A stretch of 64,000 nt of DNA from Chryseobacterium aurantiacum (GCF_003020585.1 NZ_PXUE01000002.1:1178001-1242000); one strand, 5' to 3'; numbered from the stretch's first letter, positions 18,886 to 29,062 are shown. Program-made: numbers and translations. The notes: generated by a model not told the origin, from the sequence alone.

Positions 18886-19558
18886 TTTCTCGGCTTTTTA
18901 CAAAATGATTAAATTCAAACAGTTCTTTGGCACCAGCATCCCAGTTCTTTCTGGGTAATAATTGAAGGGTCACAAATATGTCGTCCTTCTTATTATAGGA
19001 ATCGATACGCTCTAATCTCCCGTTATAATCCCTTTCTGCATGTTTATACAGTGAATACGGTAAAATCGTATCTGTTGGATAGATATAAAATCTTGTATAA
19101 CTCCAGGGAGAATTAATCTCAAAGCGCCTGTACTTCTTATGAAATAAGATCGTATCAGATAGATTTCTTCTGTTTCTATAATTAGGAATCCACTCTTTTG
19201 AAAACACAGCCCCTTCTTTCTTGTTCCAAACCAGAAAAGGCTGCCTATTCTTAGAAAGGTCAGAAAAAATGAGATTTCGCTCCACGAGGTCAAAAGGATA
19301 ACAAAGAGAATCCCTGATATAATACATTTGCTTACTCATTTCAGGAAATGAAAGATCAGGAACCTCTTCTATAAGCTCATTTTTAGAGTAATTTAGTTTT
19401 GATACATGAAAACTCTGCATTTTACCCAGTCCTTTGGACGCATCAAAATAGACGTTCGATATAATATCAATTCCTCCTTTATCAGATTTGATTTCTTTAT
19501 GGCAGGAACTGATGGTGAAAAGAAAAAGCAGGTATGGAAGTATTAAATTTATTTTCAT
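18878..19558 (-). CDS. Lipoprotein of unknown function
   Basis: A 226-aa protein with a lipoprotein signal (LPYLLFLFTISSCHKE). The mature part is rich in Tyr, Arg and Asp and shows no domain I recognise. It overlaps the start of the methylase-helicase gene by 8 bp, and a hairpin separates it from the DUF3945-like gene upstream. It may be a surface or entry-exclusion type cargo protein, but nothing in the sequence shows this. Confidence 0.65.
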   Translation of the reverse strand: MKINLILPYLLFLFTISSCHKEIKSDKGGIDIISNVYFDASKGLGKMQSFHVSKLNYSKNELIEEVPDLSFPEMSKQMYYIRDSLCYPFDLVERNLIFSDLSKNRQPFLVWNKKEGAVFSKEWIPNYRNRRNLSDTILFHKKYRRFEINSPWSYTRFYIYPTDTILPYSLYKHAERDYNGRLERIDSYNKKDDIFVTLQLLPRKNWDAGAKELFEFNHFVKSRESE

Positions 19559-19574
19559 ATTAAAGGATTTTAAA

Positions 19575-19607
19575 AAAGCGGCAAATCATTCTTAGACTTG
19601 CCGCTTT
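19575..19607 (-). terminator. Hairpin between tra-linked and methylase genes
   Basis: Inverted repeat AAAGCGGCAA / TTGCCGCTTT with a 13-nt loop. It is positioned to attenuate or end the minus-strand conjugation transcript before the lipoprotein and methylase-helicase pair. The flanking A/T tracts are short, so termination strength is uncertain. Confidence 0.55.
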
Positions 19608-19629
19608 AAAATAATGGACAGGTATGATT

Positions 19630-21900
19630 TTATCGTTTAATGCTTTGTTCCTTTACATTAGCTTTATCATGTCCTTTTTCATCTTCCATCCCCTGTAAAG
19701 GCTTGTTGGTATTGATCCTGGTCATATCCTGATCATAGAGGTTCAGGTTTTTGTATTGTGGGTTTAAAACCGCTTTTGCTTCAACCACCTGATCATTCTC
19801 TTTTATCTTTACTTTAACTATATTCCCTTTTTCCAGAGATTTGATGGTGCTTTCTTTATACTCCGGTTTATCAAATACCAGGTTGGATTTTTCTACAATC
19901 TCAGCAGTATCAATACCATAGTTTTTATAAAAATTCTGGAATTTGTAATTTCCTTTTTCAGTTTTGGGTTCACTAAAATCAAATCTCACAAAGGCTGGCT
20001 CCTTTTGATCAGTCTTGGGATTCAGAAACTCTATTTTCACACTGCGCCCTTCCAGAAGATTTACGGCTTCCTTGGCTGTAAAAGTATTTTCACGGTTTAC
20101 CGGAAAATTATGGGATATCTCTTCATTTTTATCATTTGTTAATTTTGAATGATAAGAATTAAGGAAAACTCCACCACTTTCAGTTTTATTGAACTTCAAT
20201 ATAAAATCTACTTTATTTCCGGGCAGAGCCTTATCGGATGAGGATTTAATTTCAAATTCATTTTTCTTTGATTTAACTCCTTTTTCCAAATCTTTGTGAA
20301 GCTTTTCACCTTCTCCAAAACCAAGATATTTCATCTGGTCTTTTAGGTATTGTACCTGATTAAATTCTTTTGTTGTTTCCATAATGTTAGAATTTTGGTT
20401 GTTAAACTTTATATCATTTATTGTTAATATTTTAAAGGAAGGCAAGTTATCTTCGTTTAGATAGTTTTTTAAAATTTCGCCATTTCCTAATAATTCATAA
20501 GATTCGCCGTACTCCTGCTTTTCCAATAAGCCAAAAACTAATGCGTATTTATCATTCTTCGATAGTTGGTGCCCATCAAGAAAATCAGGTATTTGATCCA
20601 ATTGTTGCTTTGTCAAAGAATAATCATCGTTTGTTGTTCCAAATTCAGTTTTTTGCGTGTAAGATGCTCTTTGATTCTCAGTAATCTGTAATTTTTCAAG
20701 TATGAATTCATTTTCTTTCATAAAGGTTCTGTAGTTGAGCAGATCTTTTTTTTCCTCCTGTGAAAGTTTCGGGGAAAAATCATTTTTTGCCACCTTTTCT
20801 TTTAAGTTCTGTTCCGCAAAGATTCTAAAGTCGAATAATGTTTGTGGATGGTCATAATGATCTCTCATAGTTCTCCATCCACTGCCATCGGGTAATCTGT
20901 ATTCCTGAGTTTGAAGATCATAGCTGTAGTAGCTATTTTCACTCGGGCTTATCAACGAACCGCTACCATCATCATATTCCCGCCAGTTCCATCCTTGCGG
21001 AAGACCGGATGCGGGAACCAGATTCTCTTCAAAATCTTCTTCAAAAAACAGATCTTCAAATCCAAGATTGTTTTCTTCCCAATCAAGATCACGGGTACTT
21101 TTCCAGCTTTCAGGTGAATCTTTGATGAGTTGATTGACTTCAATATTAAAGTTATTCTCTATTCTTTCGTATTTGTGGTAATGGTAAACCATTCGTTCCT
21201 CAATCTGTCTATTGTCTAATCCTGAGCTTAAATCAGTCCTATTCTGAAATTCTTTTGCCCATAAATCAAAAAGTAAATTGTGCCTATCTGACGGATTATC
21301 TATTCTGACTATTGTATTTCTTTTGTTATCTACAAACTGTAGGATTTTATCATCATCATAATTATTTAGAACTTCTACCGCATATTTTGCCGTCATATTT
21401 CTGAATTTTTCCTGAAAACTATTACCAATCAATTCATTTATAGAATAAGGATGAGTATTTACAGAATGAGCCATTTTAGCTTTATTCTTAAATTGATAAA
21501 TGGCAATGAACTTTTTTTCCTGACCGGAAAACTTCCGTTCACCATCCTTAAACCATTGTTCCGGAGACGTATTTTTCATTTCTTTTACAAAATTTTTATA
21601 AGCCCGGGTTATCGGAGTAATATTCTTATCATACCAGCCTAAATCATTGACCAATTCCATATTTTTTTGATTATTAATAGTCTGATTTTCTAATTTTTGC
21701 TCTTTCGGATCAATGGCACGTAAATCAAAAGGATCTGCATCCAGCCCGTAATCAAACGTATAACCGATAGCTTCGCATTCTTCCTGAAAAATGGCACAAT
21801 CATTATAGTCAAGTCCCTCGTACATTGCCTTTTGTTGCCATTTATCACATACAGCCTTCAGTTCTTCAGGAATATGCTCATAATCTTCAAATAAATCCAT
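19630..21900 (-). CDS. DUF3945-like element protein
   Basis: A 756-aa soluble, highly charged protein. The C-terminal ~250 residues (from about residue 505, starting near FNQVQYLKDQMKYLGFGEG) resemble the repeated DUF3945-type segments common in Bacteroidetes conjugative elements. They contain a KFNKTESGGVFLNSY strand region and a KNYGIDTAEI segment. The N-terminal ~480 residues are unrecognised and contain a Tyr/Gly/Trp-rich patch (about 300-345). It is co-directional with the DUF4099 gene 56 bp upstream. Function is unknown. Confidence 0.6.
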   Translation of the reverse strand: MDLFEDYEHIPEELKAVCDKWQQKAMYEGLDYNDCAIFQEECEAIGYTFDYGLDADPFDLRAIDPKEQKLENQTINNQKNMELVNDLGWYDKNITPITRAYKNFVKEMKNTSPEQWFKDGERKFSGQEKKFIAIYQFKNKAKMAHSVNTHPYSINELIGNSFQEKFRNMTAKYAVEVLNNYDDDKILQFVDNKRNTIVRIDNPSDRHNLLFDLWAKEFQNRTDLSSGLDNRQIEERMVYHYHKYERIENNFNIEVNQLIKDSPESWKSTRDLDWEENNLGFEDLFFEEDFEENLVPASGLPQGWNWREYDDGSGSLISPSENSYYSYDLQTQEYRLPDGSGWRTMRDHYDHPQTLFDFRIFAEQNLKEKVAKNDFSPKLSQEEKKDLLNYRTFMKENEFILEKLQITENQRASYTQKTEFGTTNDDYSLTKQQLDQIPDFLDGHQLSKNDKYALVFGLLEKQEYGESYELLGNGEILKNYLNEDNLPSFKILTINDIKFNNQNSNIMETTKEFNQVQYLKDQMKYLGFGEGEKLHKDLEKGVKSKKNEFEIKSSSDKALPGNKVDFILKFNKTESGGVFLNSYHSKLTNDKNEEISHNFPVNRENTFTAKEAVNLLEGRSVKIEFLNPKTDQKEPAFVRFDFSEPKTEKGNYKFQNFYKNYGIDTAEIVEKSNLVFDKPEYKESTIKSLEKGNIVKVKIKENDQVVEAKAVLNPQYKNLNLYDQDMTRINTNKPLQGMEDEKGHDKANVKEQSIKR

Positions 21901-21956
21901 TCTTAAATTTTATTTACTTTGAGATTCTACTATATACTAGGCTTATCAACAGAGTT

Positions 21957-22646
21957 TTATCTTCTAAAGCCCCTTTTTTCGTCCCGCTCCTGCTCCTCTT
22001 CTTCTCTCATTCGGTTACCATCCTCATAGAGATCAGGATCGTTTACATTCAACTGAACATCCGATTTTTCCTGTTTTTGGAGAATTCCATCAACAATATC
22101 TATCTCTCTTGATACTATATTCAGATCACGGGAAATCTCTTTTGCTATTTCAGGTGGAAATCCTAGCTCTAACTTATCCTGAATAAATGCCTTGAGCTTT
22201 AATAACTCATTTTTATAGTGACCAAGTTCCTGAGCATCCTTTTTATCTGCAATGATGGCGGTAAGTTCAGTAGCATGTCTAATCAAATCAAACTCAAATA
22301 CTTTTCCCGTTTCTTCATCAAAGACAAAAGCTTTCTTTTCAAGTCCCGGAAACCCCAAAGGCAATTTATTTGAGACTTCTTTTATATCAGTGTATTCAAT
22401 TCTCTTTTCACTGTTTTCAAGGAGTTCCGAGAGATTTTTATCACGTTCTAAAAAAATGACATTAAGCCGGCTATTGTTCTCAACGAGCTGAAAAGTGGCT
22501 CTTCTTTTATCATTGTCCGCAACGATTGTATATCCCTGTAAAAACCTCTGAATATCTTCAGGACTTAATTTTTTGGAAAATGTATTGTCCTGGTCGATAA
22601 TTCCATATTTCTTCAGCTGATCTGTGGGTAAATTGTTATTTTTCAT
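21957..22646 (-). CDS. DUF4099-like element protein
   Basis: A 229-aa protein beginning with a segment LPTDQLKKYGI followed by SPEDIQRFLQGY, typical of the DUF4099 family found next to DUF3945 proteins on Bacteroidetes mobile elements. The C-terminus is extremely charged (Glu/Arg-rich after residue 205). It lies 13 bp downstream of the M23 peptidase gene and is probably in the same operon. Role unknown. Confidence 0.65.
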   Translation of the reverse strand: MKNNNLPTDQLKKYGIIDQDNTFSKKLSPEDIQRFLQGYTIVADNDKRRATFQLVENNSRLNVIFLERDKNLSELLENSEKRIEYTDIKEVSNKLPLGFPGLEKKAFVFDEETGKVFEFDLIRHATELTAIIADKKDAQELGHYKNELLKLKAFIQDKLELGFPPEIAKEISRDLNIVSREIDIVDGILQKQEKSDVQLNVNDPDLYEDGNRMREEEEQERDEKRGFRR

Positions 22647-22659
22647 TTTTTTAATCTAT

Positions 22660-23544
22660 TTAGTAGGGTTTGTATAATGCTGTACTGGTATTAGGATGGT
22701 TTACCATAAGGTTACTGGCTCTTATTAAATCATTTAGAAAATCAGCAGGGTTAATGCTTTGTCCGAATTCTTTTACCGAAAAATGTAAATGAGGCCCTGT
22801 AGAATTTCCGGTATTTCCACTCTTTCCAATGATAAATCCGGCTTTCACCAGCTCTCCGACTTTGTAATAGCTCTCCGATAAGTGCAGATAAGCCGTTTCA
22901 AAGCGGTTAAAGTGCCGTACTTTAATATAGTTACCACCGCCACCAGGGTCCCAACCACTGGCTGTTACAACACCATCCATTACTGCATATATATTTTCAT
23001 AATGAGCTTTTAAATCAATACCTCCATGCATTCTCTTCGTACCGAAAATAGGATGTACCCTCGTTCCATAAGGAGATGTGATACTCATCGTATTACGCAG
23101 AGGCATTACAATTTTTGATAATACTTCTTTAGGCTCTTCTACAAAATCATATAAAGCACCGGAGGTTTGATTTTTTAAATCCTCTCTTTTTTTCTCAGAC
23201 CTAAGCTGAGTCACCAGAAGTAAAGAATCTTTTATTCTTTGAATATCTCTTCTGGAATTATTTACATGGCTATATTCTTTCAGCAGTATCTTTAAAGAAT
23301 CGATGTCATTCTTCAAATCCGCTTTTGTGGTTGTATTAAAGATGTTTTTCCAAAAGTTTTTCCCATTTTTTTTGTTTAACTGCTCATCCTCTTTTGCCGT
23401 TTCAGTTATCTTCGAGCTTTCGGTTTTCTTAGGCTGCAAGGGTGAAAGTGTATTGAATTGGGCAGACGTAAAACTGCTTATTAATAGGAAAATGGGTAAA
23501 ACCATCTTGTAAAGCCTGGCAATTATTATTTTATTCTGTATCAT
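22660..23544 (-). CDS. M23 peptidase for conjugation
   Basis: A 294-aa exported protein with an N-terminal signal peptide (about residues 12-29), a coiled-coil linker (about 85-130) and a LytM/M23 domain. The zinc-binding motifs are HGGIDLKA (about residues 172-179) and GPHLHFSV (about 248-255). It cleaves peptidoglycan peptide cross-links and probably opens the wall for the transfer channel. It starts 2 bp after the coupling-protein stop, so it is translationally linked to the conjugation operon. Confidence 0.85.
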   Translation of the reverse strand: MIQNKIIIARLYKMVLPIFLLISSFTSAQFNTLSPLQPKKTESSKITETAKEDEQLNKKNGKNFWKNIFNTTTKADLKNDIDSLKILLKEYSHVNNSRRDIQRIKDSLLLVTQLRSEKKREDLKNQTSGALYDFVEEPKEVLSKIVMPLRNTMSITSPYGTRVHPIFGTKRMHGGIDLKAHYENIYAVMDGVVTASGWDPGGGGNYIKVRHFNRFETAYLHLSESYYKVGELVKAGFIIGKSGNTGNSTGPHLHFSVKEFGQSINPADFLNDLIRASNLMVNHPNTSTALYKPY

Positions 23545-23546
23545 AA

Positions 23547-25553
23547 TTATGCTTTTACTAATTCTCTGACGATTAATTCCACTTCTTTATTAATTTTTCT
23601 AAAATTGGTCATCAGGACCTCTTCTTTACGATTAGCTCCTGCTTTATCTATAAAAGAGTAGTAAGTCGGCATTGTAACATAATGCCTTTCTTCTTCTTTA
23701 ATGGCTTTCATATCTAAATTGATCTTACCATTTATCGCAGAAGTTTTATATTCTTCGGTATTATTTTCTTCCCCCTGAGCAATAATCCCTGCCATTTCCC
23801 CGGTTTTAAGTGCTGCTATTTTTCCTGCGGGAATCATAAAATCCATTTTCTCATTGATACTGGTGGTTGTTCCTTGCTGAGATATTGATTGGGAGTATGA
23901 TTTCTGTTTTATTTTACCAAAAAGCTTTTCAAGCCAGTCAAGTGTATTTTTATCTCTTACAGAGCCTGAAAGAATATTTCCGACAATAGCAGAAATAGTA
24001 TCCGCCACTTCCTTCTTGTAAAACTGGCGAAGCTGTGGGAGTTCCTGAAGACCTAACATTACGGCAACCCTGTTACTTCTTGCTGTGGCAACGACATTAT
24101 CAATTTTATGAATGTAAATCGTTGGAAACTCATCAGCAATAATACCTCCCGGTAGATTGTTTTTGGAGTTTATTAAACGCAGTGTCCTGTTGAGTACCGA
24201 AGAATACAAGGCGGAATTAATATCCTGAGTCCCCGGATCTGAAGCTAGAATAATAATGGAAGGGTTATTCCGGTCTGTTATTTTCAGTTCCACTTCATCA
24301 CCTGAAAACACCCAAAAGCTTTCCTTGGTAGCCAGTCTGGACAAAAATATCTTGAGTGTTCCAACCTGCCCTTCCAATTGGTCAAAAGCCTTGTTTTCAT
24401 AAGCTGATTTAAAGGGTGATAATAAAGAATACAGCTCCTCATGATTAAAAAGTGTATCGAAAATTTCCTTATAGCTTCTGTTCATAAAAGAAAGGATATG
24501 AGGTAAATCCGAATATTTTCCATTCTCGTGGGTAGCAAAAAAATAAATACAGGAGGAAAGAAAATTAATTGCCGATTGGGTGAAGAACTGATCAGATCCT
24601 CCTCCGGAACTGGTACTCCCCTTTTGCAGAGAAGATACCATAGCTTCTGCCATCTCCTGCGCCTCTGCCAGAGTTTTCACATATTCTTTTTTGAAAGGAT
24701 TTACTCTTCTTGATTTTTCAACCTCATTAAGATTGATAACATGGAAGGCGGAAGTTCCGCTTACATTTTTCCCAGACTTTGCAAGTTTATTTTGACGTAA
24801 TAAATAATGGTAATAGGCAATCTGACCCAGATCAGGAAACTTAAAATCATAAATCATAAGACAAAATCCTTTGGCTATCATCTGCCTGATAGCGGGATTG
24901 ATTACGCCAAAAGATTTACCGGAGCCAGGAACGCCAATGACCATTGTCCCACGAAATGGATCTATATTTATCCACCCCTCGTGCTTTTTGCCTCCATACC
25001 AAAATATATAGGGAATATTGACACTGGTATCGGATTGTACAAGCTCCTGATTTTGATCAAAAGACTCTTCTTCCACATTCCATCTATCTTTTCCCATTTT
25101 CTGCTGCATCAGTTTGGAAATACTATCGGCTCCCATCTGAAGGATCACTGCTCCCAGAAAAGAAAGAAAAGCATAAACAACCTGATAAAGATGCATTCCC
25201 GGAAAGATTTTAGGTAATGAAGAATCTCCGGCTTCTTTTTGCCAAACCAAAGAAGAGAACATCATCACAAGCCCCAGTACCATAGGAACAACTATTTCTA
25301 CAGCGATATTTAAATCTTTCTTTTTCTTGGCTTTTGTACCGATGGCTACTAATCCTATCAGAATAAGTGTCGCAAATTTGGCATTGACAGGAGGGTAAAT
25401 AAAGCTCATCTTAGAAAAGTTCCTAAGTAAATTCGTGAGTACCGGAATATCTGCGTGCAGATAAAATAGTGATGCACAATCCAACGCAACTACGGCATAT
25501 ACCACTTTTTGCAGGAATCCGTAAATCCTGATCTGATGCTGCTGTTCTTGCAT
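23547..25553 (-). CDS. Type IV coupling protein (VirD4/TraG-type ATPase)
   Basis: A 668-aa membrane ATPase. Several N-terminal hydrophobic helices (within about residues 10-150) precede a Walker A VIGVPGSGKSFG (about residues 211-222). A C-terminal ATPase core with a DEFPTIY Walker B segment (about 470) and LQELPQLRQFY follows, typical of VirD4-family proteins. It recruits the relaxase-DNA complex to the type IV channel. The start codon overlaps the upstream small membrane-protein stop (TAATG). Note that the name TraG is also used for the VirB4-like ATPase at 33179-36265 in Bacteroidetes nomenclature. Confidence 0.9.
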   Translation of the reverse strand: MQEQQHQIRIYGFLQKVVYAVVALDCASLFYLHADIPVLTNLLRNFSKMSFIYPPVNAKFATLILIGLVAIGTKAKKKKDLNIAVEIVVPMVLGLVMMFSSLVWQKEAGDSSLPKIFPGMHLYQVVYAFLSFLGAVILQMGADSISKLMQQKMGKDRWNVEEESFDQNQELVQSDTSVNIPYIFWYGGKKHEGWINIDPFRGTMVIGVPGSGKSFGVINPAIRQMIAKGFCLMIYDFKFPDLGQIAYYHYLLRQNKLAKSGKNVSGTSAFHVINLNEVEKSRRVNPFKKEYVKTLAEAQEMAEAMVSSLQKGSTSSGGGSDQFFTQSAINFLSSCIYFFATHENGKYSDLPHILSFMNRSYKEIFDTLFNHEELYSLLSPFKSAYENKAFDQLEGQVGTLKIFLSRLATKESFWVFSGDEVELKITDRNNPSIIILASDPGTQDINSALYSSVLNRTLRLINSKNNLPGGIIADEFPTIYIHKIDNVVATARSNRVAVMLGLQELPQLRQFYKKEVADTISAIVGNILSGSVRDKNTLDWLEKLFGKIKQKSYSQSISQQGTTTSINEKMDFMIPAGKIAALKTGEMAGIIAQGEENNTEEYKTSAINGKINLDMKAIKEEERHYVTMPTYYSFIDKAGANRKEEVLMTNFRKINKEVELIVRELVKA

Positions 25554-25915
25554 TAGGAATAATTTTCAAAGTATTCACTCAGTAGTTTATGTTCCTCCAA
25601 TAGCTTGTTGTGCAGCTTCTGTTGCTGTTGCTGTAATTTTTCATGATCTTCATGTATTTTAACAAAATTGGTATTTAACAGATTCAATTGGTCAATTAAT
25701 TGACGTCCTCTTTTTTCAACCCTTTCTAAAATATATGATCGATTTGCCTCTTCAGGTATTTTCTCATACCAGTCTTTAAGGATTAATAATTGTTCATAAT
25801 CTTTTATAAGTTCTTTCCGCTTTTTTTCAAAAATGCTTATACAAACCGAATAATAGATAATTGCAATTAGCATGAGCCCAAAAACTATAATGGCGATAAT
25901 TTTAAAATTGTCCAT
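25553..25915 (-). CDS. Small single-TM coiled-coil protein of the tra operon
   Basis: A 120-aa protein with one N-terminal membrane helix (about residues 6-27) and a long charged coiled coil ending in a Gln/His/Leu-rich run. The stop overlaps the coupling-protein start by one base, and it follows traN by 11 bp. It is probably a membrane subunit or coupling-protein partner, with no recognised family. Confidence 0.6.
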   Translation of the reverse strand: MDNFKIIAIIVFGLMLIAIIYYSVCISIFEKKRKELIKDYEQLLILKDWYEKIPEEANRSYILERVEKRGRQLIDQLNLLNTNFVKIHEDHEKLQQQQQKLHNKLLEEHKLLSEYFENYS

Positions 25916-25926
25916 GATATTGATAA

Positions 25927-26796
25927 TTAAAAAGTATCGGCCTTTAAAATATCCGAGTAGTTGATCTTCATTTCCAGAGTTCTTCCGGAAAGCTGCTCTT
26001 CTATCATACGAATTATCATCACTTTAGAATTCGGGTAAGTAAATTTTTTGAACACATAAATATTCCTGAAATTTTTCCTAAAATATTTTTGAGCATTCAA
26101 CTGAAAAATCGGGGTCATTTCAATGCTCTGATTATTGGTAGCCTTATGAATCTGCTTATCCTCTACAGAAAATTTCAAAGCTTCAATGTCATAGCTTAAG
26201 TTGGAATTGTTTTTAAATGTCATATCCAAGAAAATGTAATCACTCATGACATAGACATTATTGAGCTGAACACTGAGTCTAAGGTTTTTCTCTTGCCGAA
26301 TCGGATCTTTTTCTGATTTTGTCTGAATAATATTCAGTGCAAATTTTCTAAGCTCGAAATTGGAAAACACCATTTTATTAAACTCTATAGGCTGCATTGC
26401 CTCTGGTTGAATATGGACATTGGTAACAGTACTCCTGGTTTCAGAATTCTTGTAAACTGCTTTATATTGGGCAATAAATGACTGTGCTACTACCGTGATA
26501 ATGCCAATTTGATCTCCGTTGCTGTGTTCAGATAGGTTTTTATTTCCCTCTTTATCGCTCACATTAGACTTATCTGTAATTTTGACCCTGGCAATATGGC
26601 TCAATGGTAAATCACCCGTCAGCTGCTGAGTTGAGAGATCAACATATTGGATGGGTTCCGGAGAAATTAGATGAAGGCTGATTCCTTCAGTAATGTCTAT
26701 TTCCGGTAAATCCGAAATAGCCTGCTGCTTTGTAGCGGTCTGTGCAGTAAAAAATTGAGCTATGAAAATAAGTAACGTATATAATAGAGCTTTCAT
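25927..26796 (-). CDS. traN: Conjugative transposon protein TraN
   Basis: A 289-aa exported protein with a signal peptide (about residues 1-18). Its size, position after TraM and sequence style (ISLHLISPEPIQYVDLST near the N-terminus; VYVMSDYIFLDMTFKN near residue 185) fit the Bacteroidetes TraN family, a VirB9-like outer-membrane-side core component. It starts 4 bp after traM. The two are expected to form the channel core with TraK. Confidence 0.8.
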   Translation of the reverse strand: MKALLYTLLIFIAQFFTAQTATKQQAISDLPEIDITEGISLHLISPEPIQYVDLSTQQLTGDLPLSHIARVKITDKSNVSDKEGNKNLSEHSNGDQIGIITVVAQSFIAQYKAVYKNSETRSTVTNVHIQPEAMQPIEFNKMVFSNFELRKFALNIIQTKSEKDPIRQEKNLRLSVQLNNVYVMSDYIFLDMTFKNNSNLSYDIEALKFSVEDKQIHKATNNQSIEMTPIFQLNAQKYFRKNFRNIYVFKKFTYPNSKVMIIRMIEEQLSGRTLEMKINYSDILKADTF

Positions 26797-26800
26797 CTGT

Positions 26801-28015
26801 TTATTTTTTTTGTTGGTTTTGTGAGTCTTTCATTTGTTTTTCATCTATCAGAAATACCTGTGAGCCATATTTTAACTTGGCTTTATTGGTTTTAATCAGA
26901 TTGGCAATGGACTTTGAAGTGGAGGTGAATAACTTGGAGCCTATACTGGTGAAAAATCCCTGTCCTCCCATATCCATCTGCGTTCCCTGTACGGAGTTAC
27001 TTCCCATTTCCCGGATCATATCCCGAAAAACGCTCTCCGGAACATATAGTCCTTTCATTCCATCGACATCGTATATAGACAAGTTGACAGGATAGATTTC
27101 TCCTTTAATGAATGCAGAAACTATAGTAAGATTCACCCTTTGCATCGAGAATCCAGAGATTTGTCCATACAGTATAGAGCCTTTCTCTAATCTTTTAGTT
27201 CCCACGAAAATGTCCTCTAATAGCCTCAGCCGGATTCTGCTTCCTAAATAACCTTTGTTATTTTCGTCAATGACCGCTTTGATAAAACTATTTTCCCTCT
27301 CTCTATAAAAAGCATTAAACTCACTGTTGATCCCTGATTTGCTGACATTGAATGTTGAATTAAGGAATTCTTCAAGCTTTTCCTTACTGGCTTTCAGCTT
27401 TTCTTCAGCCATGAGTTTATTTTGGTATTCAGGATCTCTTGATTTTTCTAAAGAATCCATCACCAGCATCTGTTGTTTCAGATATTTAGCCGGATCAGGA
27501 GCCTTCTCATTATTTCGAGGTTTTGTTCCTGGACTTTCCATAGGACTACTGCTTTCCCCTCTCCCATATAATTTATTGTTCAGCATTCGGATAATCTCCG
27601 AAGACCTTTTATAGTCTCTGTCGTTATTTTGCTCTTGTTTGGGATTATAGTAAGAGGATGAATTTCCCTTGGACCCGTATTCGTTTTGTCTTTTGGATAG
27701 GGTTTTAAGTGAATCTATTTTTCTTTTTTGAGCTAATGATAATTGGTCTTCATAGTGTAATAAACTATCCTTCTCTTTGTCAAGCCCTTCCAGCATTGTT
27801 CTGTTATCCTCTTTTTTGAAAAATGCATCATAAGCATCATTTTTACTCATAATAGAATCCTTAGACTCACCAAGGGAAAGAGAAAGCTCTTTGGGTTTAT
27901 CCGTAGGCGGCTCCTTTTGGGTAAACCCTGCTCCCACATAAGCAAAAAGAAGCAGGAATGGCAAAGCCAAAAGAGGCAGCACATATTTTTTTTCCTTAAA
28001 ATTCAGTTTTTTCAT
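26801..28015 (-). CDS. traM: Conjugative transposon protein TraM (VirB10-like)
   Basis: A 404-aa protein with an N-terminal membrane helix (about residues 10-30), a long charged, Ser/Lys/Glu-rich linker with coiled coil (about 35-225), and a C-terminal domain (about 235-375) that matches the TraM/VirB10-like type (RLRLLEDIFVG, KGSILYGQISGF, VNLTIVSAFI). It probably spans the periplasm as part of the transfer channel scaffold. Confidence 0.8.
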   Translation of the reverse strand: MKKLNFKEKKYVLPLLALPFLLLFAYVGAGFTQKEPPTDKPKELSLSLGESKDSIMSKNDAYDAFFKKEDNRTMLEGLDKEKDSLLHYEDQLSLAQKRKIDSLKTLSKRQNEYGSKGNSSSYYNPKQEQNNDRDYKRSSEIIRMLNNKLYGRGESSSPMESPGTKPRNNEKAPDPAKYLKQQMLVMDSLEKSRDPEYQNKLMAEEKLKASKEKLEEFLNSTFNVSKSGINSEFNAFYRERENSFIKAVIDENNKGYLGSRIRLRLLEDIFVGTKRLEKGSILYGQISGFSMQRVNLTIVSAFIKGEIYPVNLSIYDVDGMKGLYVPESVFRDMIREMGSNSVQGTQMDMGGQGFFTSIGSKLFTSTSKSIANLIKTNKAKLKYGSQVFLIDEKQMKDSQNQQKK

Positions 28016-28050
28016 TGAGTTTCGATTTTTAGATAAATTGCCCCCCGGTG

Positions 28051-28404
28051 CTACCGGTCATTTTTTAATTGCTGATATTGGTTAAACAAATATTCAATCC
28101 TCAAGCTGTCCTGTTTTTGCAGTTGTCTCTCGTCCCTTTTCACTTTTAAAATTTTAAGCTCTTCCACAATCTTTTTCATCTCTTTTTCATTGTTTACATT
28201 AGGATTCTGGGGCATCTGACTTTTGGAATAAAGAGTGGGAGATTTAATTTTAAATACCGTCCCCAAGGGAAAGAAAATGCCTTGAATCAGAGAACCTACA
28301 AAGGACACTGAGAGAAAAATCATCGAATAGGTAAAAAACTTTTTAGGATGATGGACTATCCAGTCCAAGCATTTCCGCCTTGTTTGTTTAAATAAAGAGT
28401 TCAT
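28051..28404 (-). CDS. Small tra membrane protein (TraL-position)
   Basis: A 117-aa protein with one membrane helix (about residues 22-45) and a charged C-terminal coil. It sits between TraK and TraM, the TraL position in CTnDOT-type operons, but sequence alone does not prove homology. It starts 2 bp after traK. Confidence 0.55.
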   Translation of the reverse strand: MNSLFKQTRRKCLDWIVHHPKKFFTYSMIFLSVSFVGSLIQGIFFPLGTVFKIKSPTLYSKSQMPQNPNVNNEKEMKKIVEELKILKVKRDERQLQKQDSLRIEYLFNQYQQLKNDR

Positions 28405-28406
28405 GG

Positions 28407-29021
28407 CTAATACGAATTTTTAGATTGATTAGAAATGTCTTCATTATCGATGATACGCCAGTTTCTGAGGATCACACCATGCGGGTTGTTAGGACTGCGA
28501 ATGAGATCTTCAAAGAAACCCTCTGTGATTAATTTTCGGGTAATAATGGATGACTTCCTGGTAATCATCTGTTTTCCGAAAAAAACGAATTTCTTTTGCT
28601 CCGGATTTAGGGTTATCGAATCCGTATGGATACTAACCATTGAACTCGAAGCTATAATCTGGTTATAGAAACCTTTTTCTCTTAAGTTGGTGTATTCTTT
28701 CTTTCCACTGTCATCAATCAGATAAAGGGATTTCTGAATATTGTCCTTGATATAGGTATCGTCAGGAGCCAACGTGAAAAATAATCTGTGAAAAAGTTCA
28801 ATCTGAGCTTTATATTCAACAGGTCTGTTGAGCAAAACATCGGTTTGCTTGGCCAAAACCGGAACGCCATTATCCAATATGTAAATGGATTTTCTGGAAT
28901 CTTCAATGATTCTGTAAGCAAAGAAAAAACCACCGATAACAATAAAAACAGCAAAAGCAATACTCGCCAGAGAAACAATCTTGTTAATCTTTATTCTTTG
29001 TTCAATATTTTTGATAAGCAT
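28407..29021 (-). CDS. traK: Conjugative transposon protein TraK (VirB8-like)
   Basis: A 204-aa protein with an N-terminal cytosolic stretch, one membrane helix (about residues 16-36) and a periplasmic domain. Signature segments include VEYKAQIELFHRLFFTLAPDD and ILRNWRIIDNEDIS near the C-terminus, characteristic of the TraK family. It works as an inner-membrane scaffold subunit (VirB8-like) of the mating channel. Confidence 0.85.
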   Translation of the reverse strand: MLIKNIEQRIKINKIVSLASIAFAVFIVIGGFFFAYRIIEDSRKSIYILDNGVPVLAKQTDVLLNRPVEYKAQIELFHRLFFTLAPDDTYIKDNIQKSLYLIDDSGKKEYTNLREKGFYNQIIASSSMVSIHTDSITLNPEQKKFVFFGKQMITRKSSIITRKLITEGFFEDLIRSPNNPHGVILRNWRIIDNEDISNQSKNSY

Positions 29022-29062
29022 TTTTATTTTAGGAATTAGAAATTAGACACTAAGTATTTTAT